16,087 nt of DNA from JAEUKQ01 sp964414755 (GCA_964414755.1 CAYPXH010000029.1:1-16087), one strand, 5' to 3'; counted from the stretch's first letter, positions 7,827 through 14,932 are shown. Numbers and translations are program-made. Notes: a model not told the origin generated them from the sequence alone.

Positions 7827-9086
7827 ATGGATAAAATTAGAATAAAAGGCGGACATCCTATATCAGGAACTATTGCTATTAGTGGGGCAAAAAATGCGGC
7901 CTTACCGCTAATGGCTGCTAGCCTGTTAGCGCCAGGTAAAACGGTTTTGAATTTGATACCTCATTTGGCCGATATTGATTCAATGATACTGCTTTTTAAA
8001 GATTTTGGCGTGGATGTTGAACGTCTTAATGGTCAACGACTTGTCATTGATTGCGGAGATATTCGTTCCTACAAGGCCGATTATGATTTGGTTCGTAAAA
8101 TGCGGGCTTCAATCTTGGTATTAGGGCCACTGGTTGCGCGTTTTGGACAGGCTTGTGTTTCTTTGCCCGGTGGTTGCGCTATTGGCGCCCGACCTGTGGA
8201 TTTACATATTAAAGGTTTACAAGCTTTAGGCGCTAATATTGAGATTAAGGACGGCTATATTTATGCCACAACACCCAAAAGGTTAATTGGCACCAAGATT
8301 ACATTACCCCTGGTATCGGTAGGGGCAACAGAAAATATTATGATGGCTGCCTGCCTAGCTGAAGGAACAACAGTTATTGAGAACGCCGCGCGTGAACCGG
8401 AAATTGTTGATTTGGCATGTTTCTTGCAGAAAATGGGAGCAGAAATTAGTGGTGCGGGCACATCAACATTAACAATTAAAGGTGTCACATCGCTAAAACC
8501 TTGCCAATACCAAGTCATGACAGACAGGATTGAAGCAGGCACCTATATGATTGCTGCCCTAATAACAGGCGGTACACTTACATTAACCAATGCACCGGCT
8601 CAAACATTAGAGGCCTTAATGACAACGCTAAGGCAGGCCGGAGCAGATATTGGCATTCACCAACATAACCTGACAATAAAATCATCAAAGACATTAACCG
8701 GTGTTGACGTTATGACAGAACCATATCCAGGCTTTCCTACAGACTTGCAAGCCCAATTTATGGCATTGATGACAGTTGCGAACGGTGCTAGCATGATCAC
8801 TGAAACTATTTTTGAGAATCGCTTTATGCATGTTCCTGAATTAGCGCGTATGGGTGCCAATATTACAATTCACGGTTCATCGGCTTTAGTACGCGGCGTT
8901 AACAAGCTTTCGGGGGCACCCGTAATGGCAACTGATTTGCGCGCCTCGGTATCGCTGGTTCTTGCAGGGTTGGTTGCAAAAGGCGAGACAATTGTTAACC
9001 GGATATACCATTTAGATCGCGGTTATGAAAACCTTGTTGAAAAACTTAATAGATGTGGAGCTGTGATTGACCGAATCAAAAATTAA
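7827..9086 (+). CDS. murA: UDP-N-acetylglucosamine 1-carboxyvinyltransferase
   Basis: MurA transfers enolpyruvate from PEP to UDP-GlcNAc, the first committed step of peptidoglycan synthesis, in the cytoplasm. The 419-residue protein has the KNAALPLMAASLL start motif with K22-type lysine, the mobile loop PGGCAIGARPVDLH with catalytic C117 (equivalent to E. coli C115), and RMRASI-like VRKMRASILVLGP. Its second domain carries PYPGFPTDLQAQ. The catalytic cysteine means it should be sensitive to fosfomycin at the target level. ATG has AGG 6 bases upstream. The 3' end overlaps the next gene by 20 bp, implying co-transcription. Confidence 0.97.
   Translation: MDKIRIKGGHPISGTIAISGAKNAALPLMAASLLAPGKTVLNLIPHLADIDSMILLFKDFGVDVERLNGQRLVIDCGDIRSYKADYDLVRKMRASILVLGPLVARFGQACVSLPGGCAIGARPVDLHIKGLQALGANIEIKDGYIYATTPKRLIGTKITLPLVSVGATENIMMAACLAEGTTVIENAAREPEIVDLACFLQKMGAEISGAGTSTLTIKGVTSLKPCQYQVMTDRIEAGTYMIAALITGGTLTLTNAPAQTLEALMTTLRQAGADIGIHQHNLTIKSSKTLTGVDVMTEPYPGFPTDLQAQFMALMTVANGASMITETIFENRFMHVPELARMGANITIHGSSALVRGVNKLSGAPVMATDLRASVSLVLAGLVAKGETIVNRIYHLDRGYENLVEKLNRCGAVIDRIKN
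9057..9060 (+). promoter_or_regulatory. Ribosome binding site inside murA for a TTG start
   Basis: GGAG lies 6 bases upstream of the TTG at 9067, inside the last codons of murA. It decides the start of the DUF2948 gene and means that its translation overlaps the end of murA. Confidence 0.55.
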
Positions 9087-9534
9087 GGGGCAAGAACCTA
9101 CACCGTTGAAACTCCACGCTGCTGATGCCGAGGATTTACAAATTATTTCCAGCATGCTGCAAGACAGTTTGATTATCCCCCAAGATATAACTTATTTTGC
9201 AACAGAAAAGCGTTTTGCCATTTTACTTAATCGTTTTTGCTGGGAAAAAAGCCCAGCGACCGGCAACGAAGAAAAACGTGGATACCGAATTCATACTGGA
9301 TGTATTTTTAATAATATTAACCAGGTTCAACAAAAAGGGCTTGATGACGCAAGAAGTCAGCAAATTCTTAATCTTCTAGCTATTGAGTGGCACGCAACAG
9401 AGCAGGTCATTATTTTATCCTTTTCAGGTAATATAAGCGTTCGTCTTATAACCGACAAAATTAATTGTTATGTCAAAGATTTTGGTGATCCATGGCCAAC
9501 CTGCTGGCAACCACAACATAATAAGAATAAATAG
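9067..9534 (+). CDS. DUF2948 family protein
   Basis: This 155-residue cytoplasmic protein of unknown function matches the DUF2948 family, which is typical of alphaproteobacteria and usually sits next to murA. The diagnostic N-terminal stretch is LKLHAADAEDLQIISSMLQD, followed by FATEKRFAILLNRFCWEK. The C-terminal part is a predicted alternating strand region ending near FGDPWPTCWQP. TTG at 9067 is used, backed by GGAG in murA; translation overlaps murA by 20 bp. No catalytic motif can be named. In many alphaproteobacteria hisD follows at this point, but here infA follows after 79 bp. Confidence 0.88.
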   Translation: MTESKIKGQEPTPLKLHAADAEDLQIISSMLQDSLIIPQDITYFATEKRFAILLNRFCWEKSPATGNEEKRGYRIHTGCIFNNINQVQQKGLDDARSQQILNLLAIEWHATEQVIILSFSGNISVRLITDKINCYVKDFGDPWPTCWQPQHNKNK

Positions 9535-9613
9535 ACCAAGCAGGGTATTGCCAATACATAAAAAAACGTGCATGGTGTGATCAAATAAAAAGTTAGTGAT
9601 TTAAAGGACAGCA

Positions 9614-9832
9614 ATGGTAAAAGAGGATGTTATCGAGTTTCCAGGCACCGTTATAGAATTATTGCCCAATGCGATGTTTAGGGTTAAGTTAGACAACGAT
9701 CATATTATACTGGCACACACTTCAGGAAAAATGCGCAAAAATCGTATTCGCGTTCTTGCTGGTGACCGGGTGAATGTTGAAATGACCCCATATGATTTGA
9801 CTAAGGGCCGAATTACTTTCCGGCAAAAATAA
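9614..9832 (+). CDS. infA: Translation initiation factor IF-1
   Basis: IF-1 binds the ribosomal A site with IF-2 and IF-3 during initiation. The 72-residue product has the expected length and a single S1/OB-fold: MVKEDVIEFPGTVIELLPNAMF, then DNDHIILAHTSGKMRKNRIRVLAGDRV, and the closing DLTKGRITFRQK. ATG at 9614 is preceded by AAAGGA with 5-base spacing. It is followed 18 bases later by maf, a conserved alphaproteobacterial pairing. Confidence 0.97.
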   Translation: MVKEDVIEFPGTVIELLPNAMFRVKLDNDHIILAHTSGKMRKNRIRVLAGDRVNVEMTPYDLTKGRITFRQK

Positions 9833-9834
9833 CC

Positions 9835-9842
9835 AAGGTAGG
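9835..9842 (+). promoter_or_regulatory. Ribosome binding site for the maf TTG start
   Basis: AAGGTAGG ends 8 bases upstream of TTG at 9851. No ATG or GTG is available before the catalytic SASPRR motif, so TTG must be the start. Confidence 0.6.
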
Positions 9843-9850
9843 TTTTTTTA

Positions 9851-10423
9851 TTGTTTATTTTAGCATCTGCTTCACCACGCCGTCAGACATTGTTGGCACG
9901 GTTAGGGGTTGTTCCCGACCAAATTGTTCCGGCAAATGTTGATGAATCTCCATTAAAAGGCGAATTGCCCCGGCCTTATGTTGAGCGGTTGGCACGTAGT
10001 AAGGCTTTGTTAGTTCATCAACAATACCCTGAAGCAGTTGTACTTAGTGCTGATACTGTGGTTGCGTGTGGCCGCCGCATATTACCAAAAGCGGATGATT
10101 ATGATATCGCTAAAAAATGTTTGCGGCTGTTGTCCGGTCGGCGTCATTTGGTTATGACAAGTGTTTGTCTGTTTAAACCCAATGGCCAGATTATTCAACG
10201 CACGGTTAAAACCTTTGTCTACTTTAAACGTTTAAGTCAACCTGAAATTGAAGGATACCTGGCAACTAATGAATGGACGGGAAAAGCCGGCGGATATGCT
10301 ATCCAGGATAGTGCAGAGTCTCTGGTTATAAAAATTCAAGGTTCACACGCCAACATTATTGGACTTCCGCTTTATGAAACCCGCAATTTATTAATACAAG
10401 GCGGGATCAGGTGTTTATTCTAG
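9851..10423 (+). CDS. maf: Maf-family nucleoside triphosphate pyrophosphatase
   Basis: Maf proteins hydrolyse non-canonical or methylated nucleoside triphosphates (and dTTP or UTP, depending on subfamily) to the monophosphate, and some affect septum formation. The 190-residue product has ILASASPRRQTLL at residues 3-15, DESP near residue 37, SADTVV near 75, and the closing blocks EGYLATNEWTGKAGGYAIQ and GSHANIIGLPL. The first motif begins only a few residues from the TTG start, as usual. The gene is between infA and the RNase E/G-type gene, a conserved order. The TAG stop is 15 bases before the next ATG. The exact substrate subfamily cannot be fixed from these motifs by eye. Confidence 0.93.
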   Translation: MFILASASPRRQTLLARLGVVPDQIVPANVDESPLKGELPRPYVERLARSKALLVHQQYPEAVVLSADTVVACGRRILPKADDYDIAKKCLRLLSGRRHLVMTSVCLFKPNGQIIQRTVKTFVYFKRLSQPEIEGYLATNEWTGKAGGYAIQDSAESLVIKIQGSHANIIGLPLYETRNLLIQGGIRCLF

Positions 10424-10438
10424 CAATTAGTGCAGAAA

Positions 10439-11608
10439 ATGGATTTATTAGTTTGGCAACATGGTCCTGATTCGGTAGCTGCAATTATTGCACAAGGCCG
10501 GCTGCTCGAATATTACCAACAATCTGCCCATGAGTTTTCACGAGCACAATATGGTGATATTTTTTGGGCAAAGATAACCTGGCTTAATCAAAAAAATACA
10601 ACACAATTTGCCGATTTAGGAGGTTCGCAACAAGGTCTTGTTCAAATTAATAACCTATCGAATAGCACTGAAAACTGGCATATTTTACAAGTCGAACGTT
10701 GTGCAACAAGTACAGGCAAACAGGCTAAACTTACCAATAAAATTAAACTGCCTGGAATTTTTATAATCTACACCCCGAACCAAGCCGGCTTGGTTTTTTC
10801 ATCAAAAACCTTGCTTAGTCTTGAAGAACAACAAAAAATTACCCATCAATTTAATAAGCTGACTGACCAAATCAGCGGTGGATTTATTGTTCGGCATCAT
10901 TTGCGGCCAGAATTGATAGACTTAGCATTAGCCGAAGGTAATCTTTTGGCACAAAAATGGGCTATCATTAAAAACCGAAGCCTTTCCCTAAGAACCCCAC
11001 AACGATTATGGGGTGATGATCAGCCTTTCTGGCGCCTTTTACGTGACGAAGCCACAAGAATTGATAACATTTTTGTTGCGTCCCCCAGAAAAGCAACTTT
11101 GATACGCGATTATCTTGGGCAATATTATCCAGCGCTTGTGAATAAAATTCAAGAAAAACCCATCCACGACTGGGCAATTGATCAAGCTGAAATAGATAAC
11201 CAACTTGATGATCTGGAAAACCAGCGGATTGAGCTTGCCACTGGGGGGTTTTTGTTGATCGAAGAAGGGCAGACATTGACAGCTATTGATGTTAACACCG
11301 GTAGTAATTTTATAACCTACAATCAGCGCAAAAAGTCATCTGCTTTTTATATGAATCAGCAAGGTTTGCTCGAAACATTTCGGCAATTGCGTTTACGGAA
11401 CATTAGTGGTCATATTCTGGTTGATATAATACCAATGCGCGCCTCTAACGAACGCCAAGAACTATTAAAAATTGCCCAAGAGCAAGCTATGCTTGACCCA
11501 AGCTATTGCCAAGTTGCAGGGTATAGCCGCCTTGGATTGCTTGAATTAAGCAGGCAAGGACGTGGCTTATCTTGGTTAAAATTAAAACAGTTATACCCTA
11601 ATCAATAA
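10439..11608 (+). CDS. Short ribonuclease E/G family protein
   Basis: This is a predicted endoribonuclease of the RNase E/G family, acting in rRNA maturation or mRNA decay. The start chosen is ATG 10439 (389 residues); GTG 10430 would add three residues, and neither has a clear ribosome binding site. An S1-like segment (GDIFWAKITWLNQ to FADLGGSQQG) lies at about residues 40-80. The catalytic core keeps both metal-binding aspartates: AIDVNTG (D284 from this ATG) and ILVDIIPM (D329), 45 residues apart as in E. coli RNase E (303 and 346). The usual EAAxEIARQLRLR motif is degraded to LLETFRQLRLR. There is no CPxC zinc-link, and the protein stops after a LELSRQGRGL motif, as in other short alphaproteobacterial members. 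yacG follows directly. Confidence 0.87.
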   Translation: MDLLVWQHGPDSVAAIIAQGRLLEYYQQSAHEFSRAQYGDIFWAKITWLNQKNTTQFADLGGSQQGLVQINNLSNSTENWHILQVERCATSTGKQAKLTNKIKLPGIFIIYTPNQAGLVFSSKTLLSLEEQQKITHQFNKLTDQISGGFIVRHHLRPELIDLALAEGNLLAQKWAIIKNRSLSLRTPQRLWGDDQPFWRLLRDEATRIDNIFVASPRKATLIRDYLGQYYPALVNKIQEKPIHDWAIDQAEIDNQLDDLENQRIELATGGFLLIEEGQTLTAIDVNTGSNFITYNQRKKSSAFYMNQQGLLETFRQLRLRNISGHILVDIIPMRASNERQELLKIAQEQAMLDPSYCQVAGYSRLGLLELSRQGRGLSWLKLKQLYPNQ

Positions 11609-11641
11609 AAACTTTATTGTTAACATACCAATTTGTGAATC

Positions 11642-11821
11642 ATGAACTGCCCCATTTGCCAGAAAACAGCAATAACAAGATACCGCCCCTTTTGTTCAAA
11701 TCACTGTGCTAATATTGATTTATATCGTTGGCTAAATCAAGATTATCGCATTCCTAGCCAACCCGACCAATCAGCCAAGCAAGAACAAACTGGTTATGAA
11801 GGTTTGAAGCCTAATGATTAG
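11642..11821 (+). CDS. yacG: YacG-type zinc-finger protein (DNA gyrase inhibitor family)
   Basis: This 59-residue protein has the YacG zinc finger: C3 and C6 in CPIC, C18 and C22 in CSNHC, followed by the conserved NIDLYRWLNQDYRIP. E. coli YacG binds GyrB and inhibits gyrase; that activity is known for the family, not shown here. The ATG is 33 bases after the RNase E/G stop and lacks a clear ribosome binding site, so translation may depend on the upstream gene. The TAG stop overlaps the converging add gene by 4 bp. The order infA-maf-RNase E/G-yacG is well conserved in alphaproteobacteria. Confidence 0.88.
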   Translation: MNCPICQKTAITRYRPFCSNHCANIDLYRWLNQDYRIPSQPDQSAKQEQTGYEGLKPND

Positions 11822-12798
11822 GCGCTAACAAGCTTTTTTGATAAATACGCCTTCATATCAGAATCAATAAAAGCCGCCTGTAAAGCGTTATGATTACATT
11901 GATAAAATTCGCGACCTGACCACCCGAATATTTCGTGTAAACGTTGATATTCGTTACATAGACTAGTGTTATTAAGAGCACGGCCATCAGTATTAATGCC
12001 CAATGAAACCCCTGCCTGCAACAGCTTATGGACAGGATGTTGTCTATATTCCGAATAGACGCCAGTTTGAATGTTGCTTGTTGGACAAACCTCAAGATGG
12101 ATTTGATGCTTGCGCAAATAAGAAATTAAGGCTGGATCCTCAATCGAACGCACACCATGACCCAAGCGCTTGGGATACAATGTTGTAAGGGTGTTCCATA
12201 CATTCTTGGCACCCTTATATTCACCGGCATGCGCCGTTAATGCAACACCAGCACGACCAAGGATTTCAAAACTTTTTTGCTGATTATCCAACGCAAAATT
12301 AGCCTCATCACCGGCAACATCAAAGCCGACAACCACACCACCCTTCATAAAACGCTGAACTAAATCGGCGGTGATCATGGCCTGTCGCTCATTAAAATGT
12401 AACAAGGTACACAATATTAAGCGCATCTGAATATGTGTATGTTGTGCTTGCTGACTAATTTCATCGGCGACAATCTCTACCACATCATCTGCAGACAATC
12501 CCATTAAAACATGTAATAAAGGTGCAAAACGAATCTCGGCATAAATTACATGATCAGACTGTAATTGTTGCGCCAAATCACTAACCGACTGGCGTAATCC
12601 ATACTCTGTTTGCATCAACTGCAAAGGCGCTTTTGTATAAGTTAAAAATTCGGCTAAGTCTCGACATTTAGCCGGTGCCACAAAATGGTTTTGATAATCA
12701 TGGTTGGTAATTGCGGGCACAAAACGCCGCACAAAATCATAACTTAATGAACAGTCCAAATGAAGATGCAACTCAACCTTAGGCATATATTTCCACAT
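11818..12798 (-). CDS. add: Adenosine deaminase
   Basis: Add deaminates adenosine (and deoxyadenosine) to inosine for purine salvage in the cytoplasm. The 326-residue TIM-barrel protein has the metal ligands H11 and H13 in HLHLD, H190 with catalytic E193 in TAHAGE, H214 in LGHGV and D271 in NTDG. The set is complete, so activity is expected. Two positions are unusual: C16 replaces the common glycine in HLHLDGS, and G272 follows D271 where classical enzymes have a second aspartate. EVCPTSN is intact. ATG at 12798 has GGAGGG 6 bases upstream. It lies behind rpsU on the same strand, separated by a terminator. The divergent motifs leave room for a related aminohydrolase specificity. Confidence 0.9.
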   Translation of the reverse strand: MWKYMPKVELHLHLDCSLSYDFVRRFVPAITNHDYQNHFVAPAKCRDLAEFLTYTKAPLQLMQTEYGLRQSVSDLAQQLQSDHVIYAEIRFAPLLHVLMGLSADDVVEIVADEISQQAQHTHIQMRLILCTLLHFNERQAMITADLVQRFMKGGVVVGFDVAGDEANFALDNQQKSFEILGRAGVALTAHAGEYKGAKNVWNTLTTLYPKRLGHGVRSIEDPALISYLRKHQIHLEVCPTSNIQTGVYSEYRQHPVHKLLQAGVSLGINTDGRALNNTSLCNEYQRLHEIFGWSGREFYQCNHNALQAAFIDSDMKAYLSKKLVSA

Positions 12799-12835
12799 AA
12801 TCTCCCTCCAGGCTGTTTAACTGCTATAAAATAAA

Positions 12836-12859
12836 AAAGCCCATCAAATGATGGGCTTT
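12836..12859 (-). terminator. Rho-independent terminator of rpsU
   Basis: AGCCCATCA (12838-12846) and TGATGGGCT (12849-12857) form a 9-bp stem with an AA loop. On the minus strand it is followed by a run of T residues. It lies 20 bases after the rpsU stop and about 40 bases before the add start, so add is either read through or has a promoter in this gap or within rpsU. Confidence 0.85.
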
Positions 12860-12879
12860 ATATAAATTCAACCGGTACC

Positions 12880-13083
12880 TTAATATCCTTCGCGTTCCAT
12901 TCTCTTACGCAACAATTTGCGGTAACGACGAACTGCTTCTGATTTTTCACGTGTCCGACGCTCTGATGGTTTTTCAAAATTCCGGCGTAACTTTATTTCC
13001 CGAAAAACCCCTTCGCGCTGTAATTTCTTTTTCAAGACGCGTAAGGCCTGATCAACATTATTATCGCGAACAATAACCTGCAC
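12880..13083 (-). CDS. rpsU: 30S ribosomal protein S21
   Basis: S21 is a small basic protein of the 30S platform that helps mRNA binding at initiation. The 67-residue product has the family signature VDQALRVLKKKLQREGVFREIK, then RRNFEKPSERRTREKSEAVRR and a basic helical tail ending RMEREGY. The start is GTG at 13083. In several alphaproteobacteria rpsU neighbours coq9; here the def-coq9 pair lies on the opposite strand, 227 bp away. A strong terminator follows. Confidence 0.97.
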   Translation of the reverse strand: MQVIVRDNNVDQALRVLKKKLQREGVFREIKLRRNFEKPSERRTREKSEAVRRYRKLLRKRMEREGY

Positions 13084-13089
13084 GTTTAA

Positions 13090-13097
13090 CCTTCCTT
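13090..13097 (-). promoter_or_regulatory. Strong ribosome binding site for the rpsU GTG start
   Basis: AAGGAAGG on the minus strand lies 6 bases before GTG at 13083. It fixes GTG as the start and fits the high expression expected of a ribosomal protein. Confidence 0.7.
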
Positions 13098-13109
13098 AAA
13101 AACGTTAAA

Positions 13110-13191
13110 ATTCAACAAATTTTCTTAAAGCTGTCGACAGATATCACATCAATTTATATTTGTGAAGTACTTTTATATGATTCTGTTGAAT
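13110..13191. repeat. Inverted repeats between divergent rpsU and def
   Basis: ATTCAACA at 13110-13117 and TGTTGAAT at 13184-13191 are perfect 8-bp inverted copies, 66 bases apart. A perfect 10-bp palindrome, CTGTCGACAG, lies between them at 13131-13140. All sit in the divergent promoter region, where a regulator or loop could act on both genes. The arms are short enough to occur by chance in AT-rich DNA. Confidence 0.25.
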
Positions 13192-13297
13192 AAATTTGCG
13201 TGAAGTATGCCTTGTATGGTCAATCGGTAACAAAACTATGTACCTATATCCAATTATCCTATATAAAAACTAACATGATACATACTAAAAACATTAT

Positions 13298-13303
13298 GAA
13301 AGG
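13298..13303 (+). promoter_or_regulatory. Ribosome binding site for the def GTG start
   Basis: GAAAGG lies 6 bases before GTG at 13310 and fixes this start. Confidence 0.6.
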
Positions 13304-13309
13304 TCAGAT

Positions 13310-13867
13310 GTGGCGATTTTAAAAATTGCAAAAACGGGTCATCTGGTTTTGCGCCAGCCCGCACAATTGGTTCGTGACCCGAAAGCACCAGAAATTCAAA
13401 GACTTATTGGCGACATGCTTGAAACATTGTCAGATACAGGCGGCATTGGTCTGGCTGCCCCACAGGTACACGTACCGTTACGCGTTGTTATATTTGAAGT
13501 TCCCGCCCAAAGGGCAGGTGCAGATGCCCAACCCATGACATGCCTGATTAATCCCGTGATTGAGGTTATATCACCAACATCAACAAACGAAGACTGGGAA
13601 GGTTGTCTATCTGTGCCTGGGCTTGTAGGGCGTGTTTTTCGACCAAACCACATCCGTTATACAGCCCTTGACCAACATGGTCGTCCTATTTCGCGTGAAG
13701 CTAAGGGATACCATGCACGGGTCGTATTACACGAATGTGATCATCTTGATGGTTTTGTGTATCCCATGCGCATGACAGATATGTCAAAGCTTATCTTTCG
13801 AGATGAAATGCGGTTTTGGTCGGTACAATCAAGCACAGCTGGTATGGACAAAAAGATTGATGAATAG
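13310..13867 (+). CDS. def: Peptide deformylase
   Basis: Def removes the formyl group from the N-terminal methionine of nascent proteins, working at the ribosome exit. The 185-residue product has all three family motifs: GGIGLAAPQ (motif 1), EGCLS with metal ligand C99 (motif 2), and HECDH with ligands H141 and H145 and catalytic E142 (motif 3). The residue before HECDH is leucine where most enzymes have glutamine. The insert after motif 1 (VPAQRAGADAQPM) and the YPMRMTDMSKL tail resemble the alphaproteobacterial type rather than E. coli Def. The start is GTG with a good ribosome binding site. The gene overlaps coq9 by 8 bp. It may be one of several deformylases in the genome, which cannot be judged here. 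Confidence 0.94.
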   Translation: MAILKIAKTGHLVLRQPAQLVRDPKAPEIQRLIGDMLETLSDTGGIGLAAPQVHVPLRVVIFEVPAQRAGADAQPMTCLINPVIEVISPTSTNEDWEGCLSVPGLVGRVFRPNHIRYTALDQHGRPISREAKGYHARVVLHECDHLDGFVYPMRMTDMSKLIFRDEMRFWSVQSSTAGMDKKIDE

Positions 13868-14537
13868 TATTACTGAATACCGGAATCGTGATCACATGCA
13901 GGATATTTACCAGTTAAAAACAAGTTTACTGCTCGCAATATTACCACACATTAGTCAGGATGGATGGTCAGAATCTGCTATTAAAAAAGCTTGTACAGAC
14001 CTGAACGTTCCAAAGGCGCAGGCTGATTTATTGTTTCCATCTGGCCCGATTGAGATGATTTTATGGTTTAACGATTATGCAGACCAAAATATGCAAAAAG
14101 CTTTAGCTCTTGAAAATGGCCAACTTAACGGTTTAAAGGCCAAGATATTCCGCGCAATACAGATTAGATTACAACAAAATATTGCTTACCGCGATGCTAT
14201 CAAAAAAGCCGTTGGATATTTATTATTACCATGGAATCAAAAATTTTTGTTCACTGGACTTTACAAAACCGTAGACAGTATTTGGCTAGGCGTTAACCAT
14301 TTCCCGACCGATTTTAGTTTTTATACAAAACGACTAACATTAGCAGGAATTTACAGCAGCACATTATTGTATTGGTTACGCGACACATCAGAAAATTACC
14401 AGGAAACTTGGAACTTTTTGACAAGGCGATTAGAAGATTTAGGTAAAATACCAGTGTTACGACAAAAACTTATGGCGGCGAGACACTATATTCCCTCTCC
14501 AATCCGTTTATGGCAAAAATTAAAGCAACATAGCTAA
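13860..14537 (+). CDS. COQ9 family protein (ubiquinone biosynthesis)
   Basis: COQ9 proteins bind ubiquinone-pathway lipids and present them to the hydroxylase COQ7 or its analogue; they have a TetR-like helical fold without DNA-binding function. The 225-residue product has an N-terminal three-helix part (LLLAILPHISQDGWSESAIKKAC, about residues 25-47) with the FPSGPIEMILWFNDYAD block. The C-terminal COQ9 domain shows YKTVDSIWLGV and FSFYTKRLTLAGIYSSTLLYWL. ATG 13860 overlaps the def stop by 8 bp and suggests coupling; ATG 13896 is the main alternative, and ATG 13803 would overlap def far more and is unlikely. It implies aerobic, ubiquinone-based respiration. The stop abuts the converging DUF465 gene with no gap. 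Confidence 0.88.
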   Translation: MNSITEYRNRDHMQDIYQLKTSLLLAILPHISQDGWSESAIKKACTDLNVPKAQADLLFPSGPIEMILWFNDYADQNMQKALALENGQLNGLKAKIFRAIQIRLQQNIAYRDAIKKAVGYLLLPWNQKFLFTGLYKTVDSIWLGVNHFPTDFSFYTKRLTLAGIYSSTLLYWLRDTSENYQETWNFLTRRLEDLGKIPVLRQKLMAARHYIPSPIRLWQKLKQHS

Positions 14538-14738
14538 TTATGCTGTTAAGTCTGGTAACAGCTTGCTCTCAAGAATAGCTATCTGATCTTTCAATAATAA
14601 CTTGCGTTTCTTTAATCGTTGAAGATGAATTTGATCAAAAGAACCAGGCATTGTTAAACGCTGAATTTCAAAATCCAATTCGCGATGTTCTATTCTTAGT
14701 TCTTCCAATTGCCGCCGCAGATCCTCTAGTCCCCGCAT
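14538..14738 (-). CDS. DUF465 (YdcH-like) small coiled-coil protein
   Basis: This 66-residue, highly charged protein is predicted to form two antiparallel helices. It carries the DUF465 pattern: EELRIEHRELDFEIQRL, then LQRLKKRKLLLKDQIAILESKL. Members are short cytoplasmic proteins common in alphaproteobacteria; their function is unknown. ATG at 14738 has no good ribosome binding site. The stop codon touches the coq9 stop on the other strand. A TTGTTA/TAAAAT promoter candidate lies upstream. Confidence 0.85.
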   Translation of the reverse strand: MRGLEDLRRQLEELRIEHRELDFEIQRLTMPGSFDQIHLQRLKKRKLLLKDQIAILESKLLPDLTA

Positions 14739-14777
14739 GGTTTTATTGGCCCGCTTGTATTATGTTTTATGACCATT

Positions 14778-14807
14778 ATTTTAAAGCTATCATTAGGTCT
14801 TTAACAA
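14778..14807 (-). promoter_or_regulatory. Candidate sigma-70 promoter of the DUF465 gene
   Basis: On the minus strand, TTGTTA (14807-14802) is followed after 18 bases by TAAAAT (14783-14778). Transcription would start about 30 bases before the ATG. AT-rich DNA gives frequent chance matches, so this is tentative. Confidence 0.3.
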
Positions 14808-14884
14808 AACCTCATGTACCAATTAAAAAATTTACTTTAGTTATTTTTAGCCATTGACGCAATAATTTTATCGCCGTTATGGAA

Positions 14885-14912
14885 TTTACCAGTAAAATAG
14901 CTACAATATAAT
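14885..14912 (+). promoter_or_regulatory. Candidate sigma-70 promoter of pfkA
   Basis: TTTACC (14885-14890) is followed after 16 bases by a perfect TATAAT (14907-14912). Transcription would begin only about 14 bases before the pfkA ATG, leaving almost no room for a ribosome binding site, and none is seen. An overlapping TACAAT at 14902-14907 is an alternative -10 box. Confidence 0.4.
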
Positions 14913-14932
14913 CGAAAGCACGAGCATAAAAA

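Noticed and set aside
13131..13140. CTGTCGACAG as a LexA (SOS) box
   Set aside because: The half-sites are joined without the 8-base spacer of the E. coli box, and alphaproteobacterial LexA sites have a different GTTC-type sequence.
13803..13859. Upstream ATG start for the COQ9 gene
   Set aside because: It would extend the overlap with def to 65 bp and add residues unlike the family; ATG 13860 or 13896 fits better.
14651..14857. 68-codon plus-strand frame opposite the DUF465 gene
   Set aside because: Half of it is antisense to a recognised family, and the rest is AT-rich intergenic DNA with no motif.
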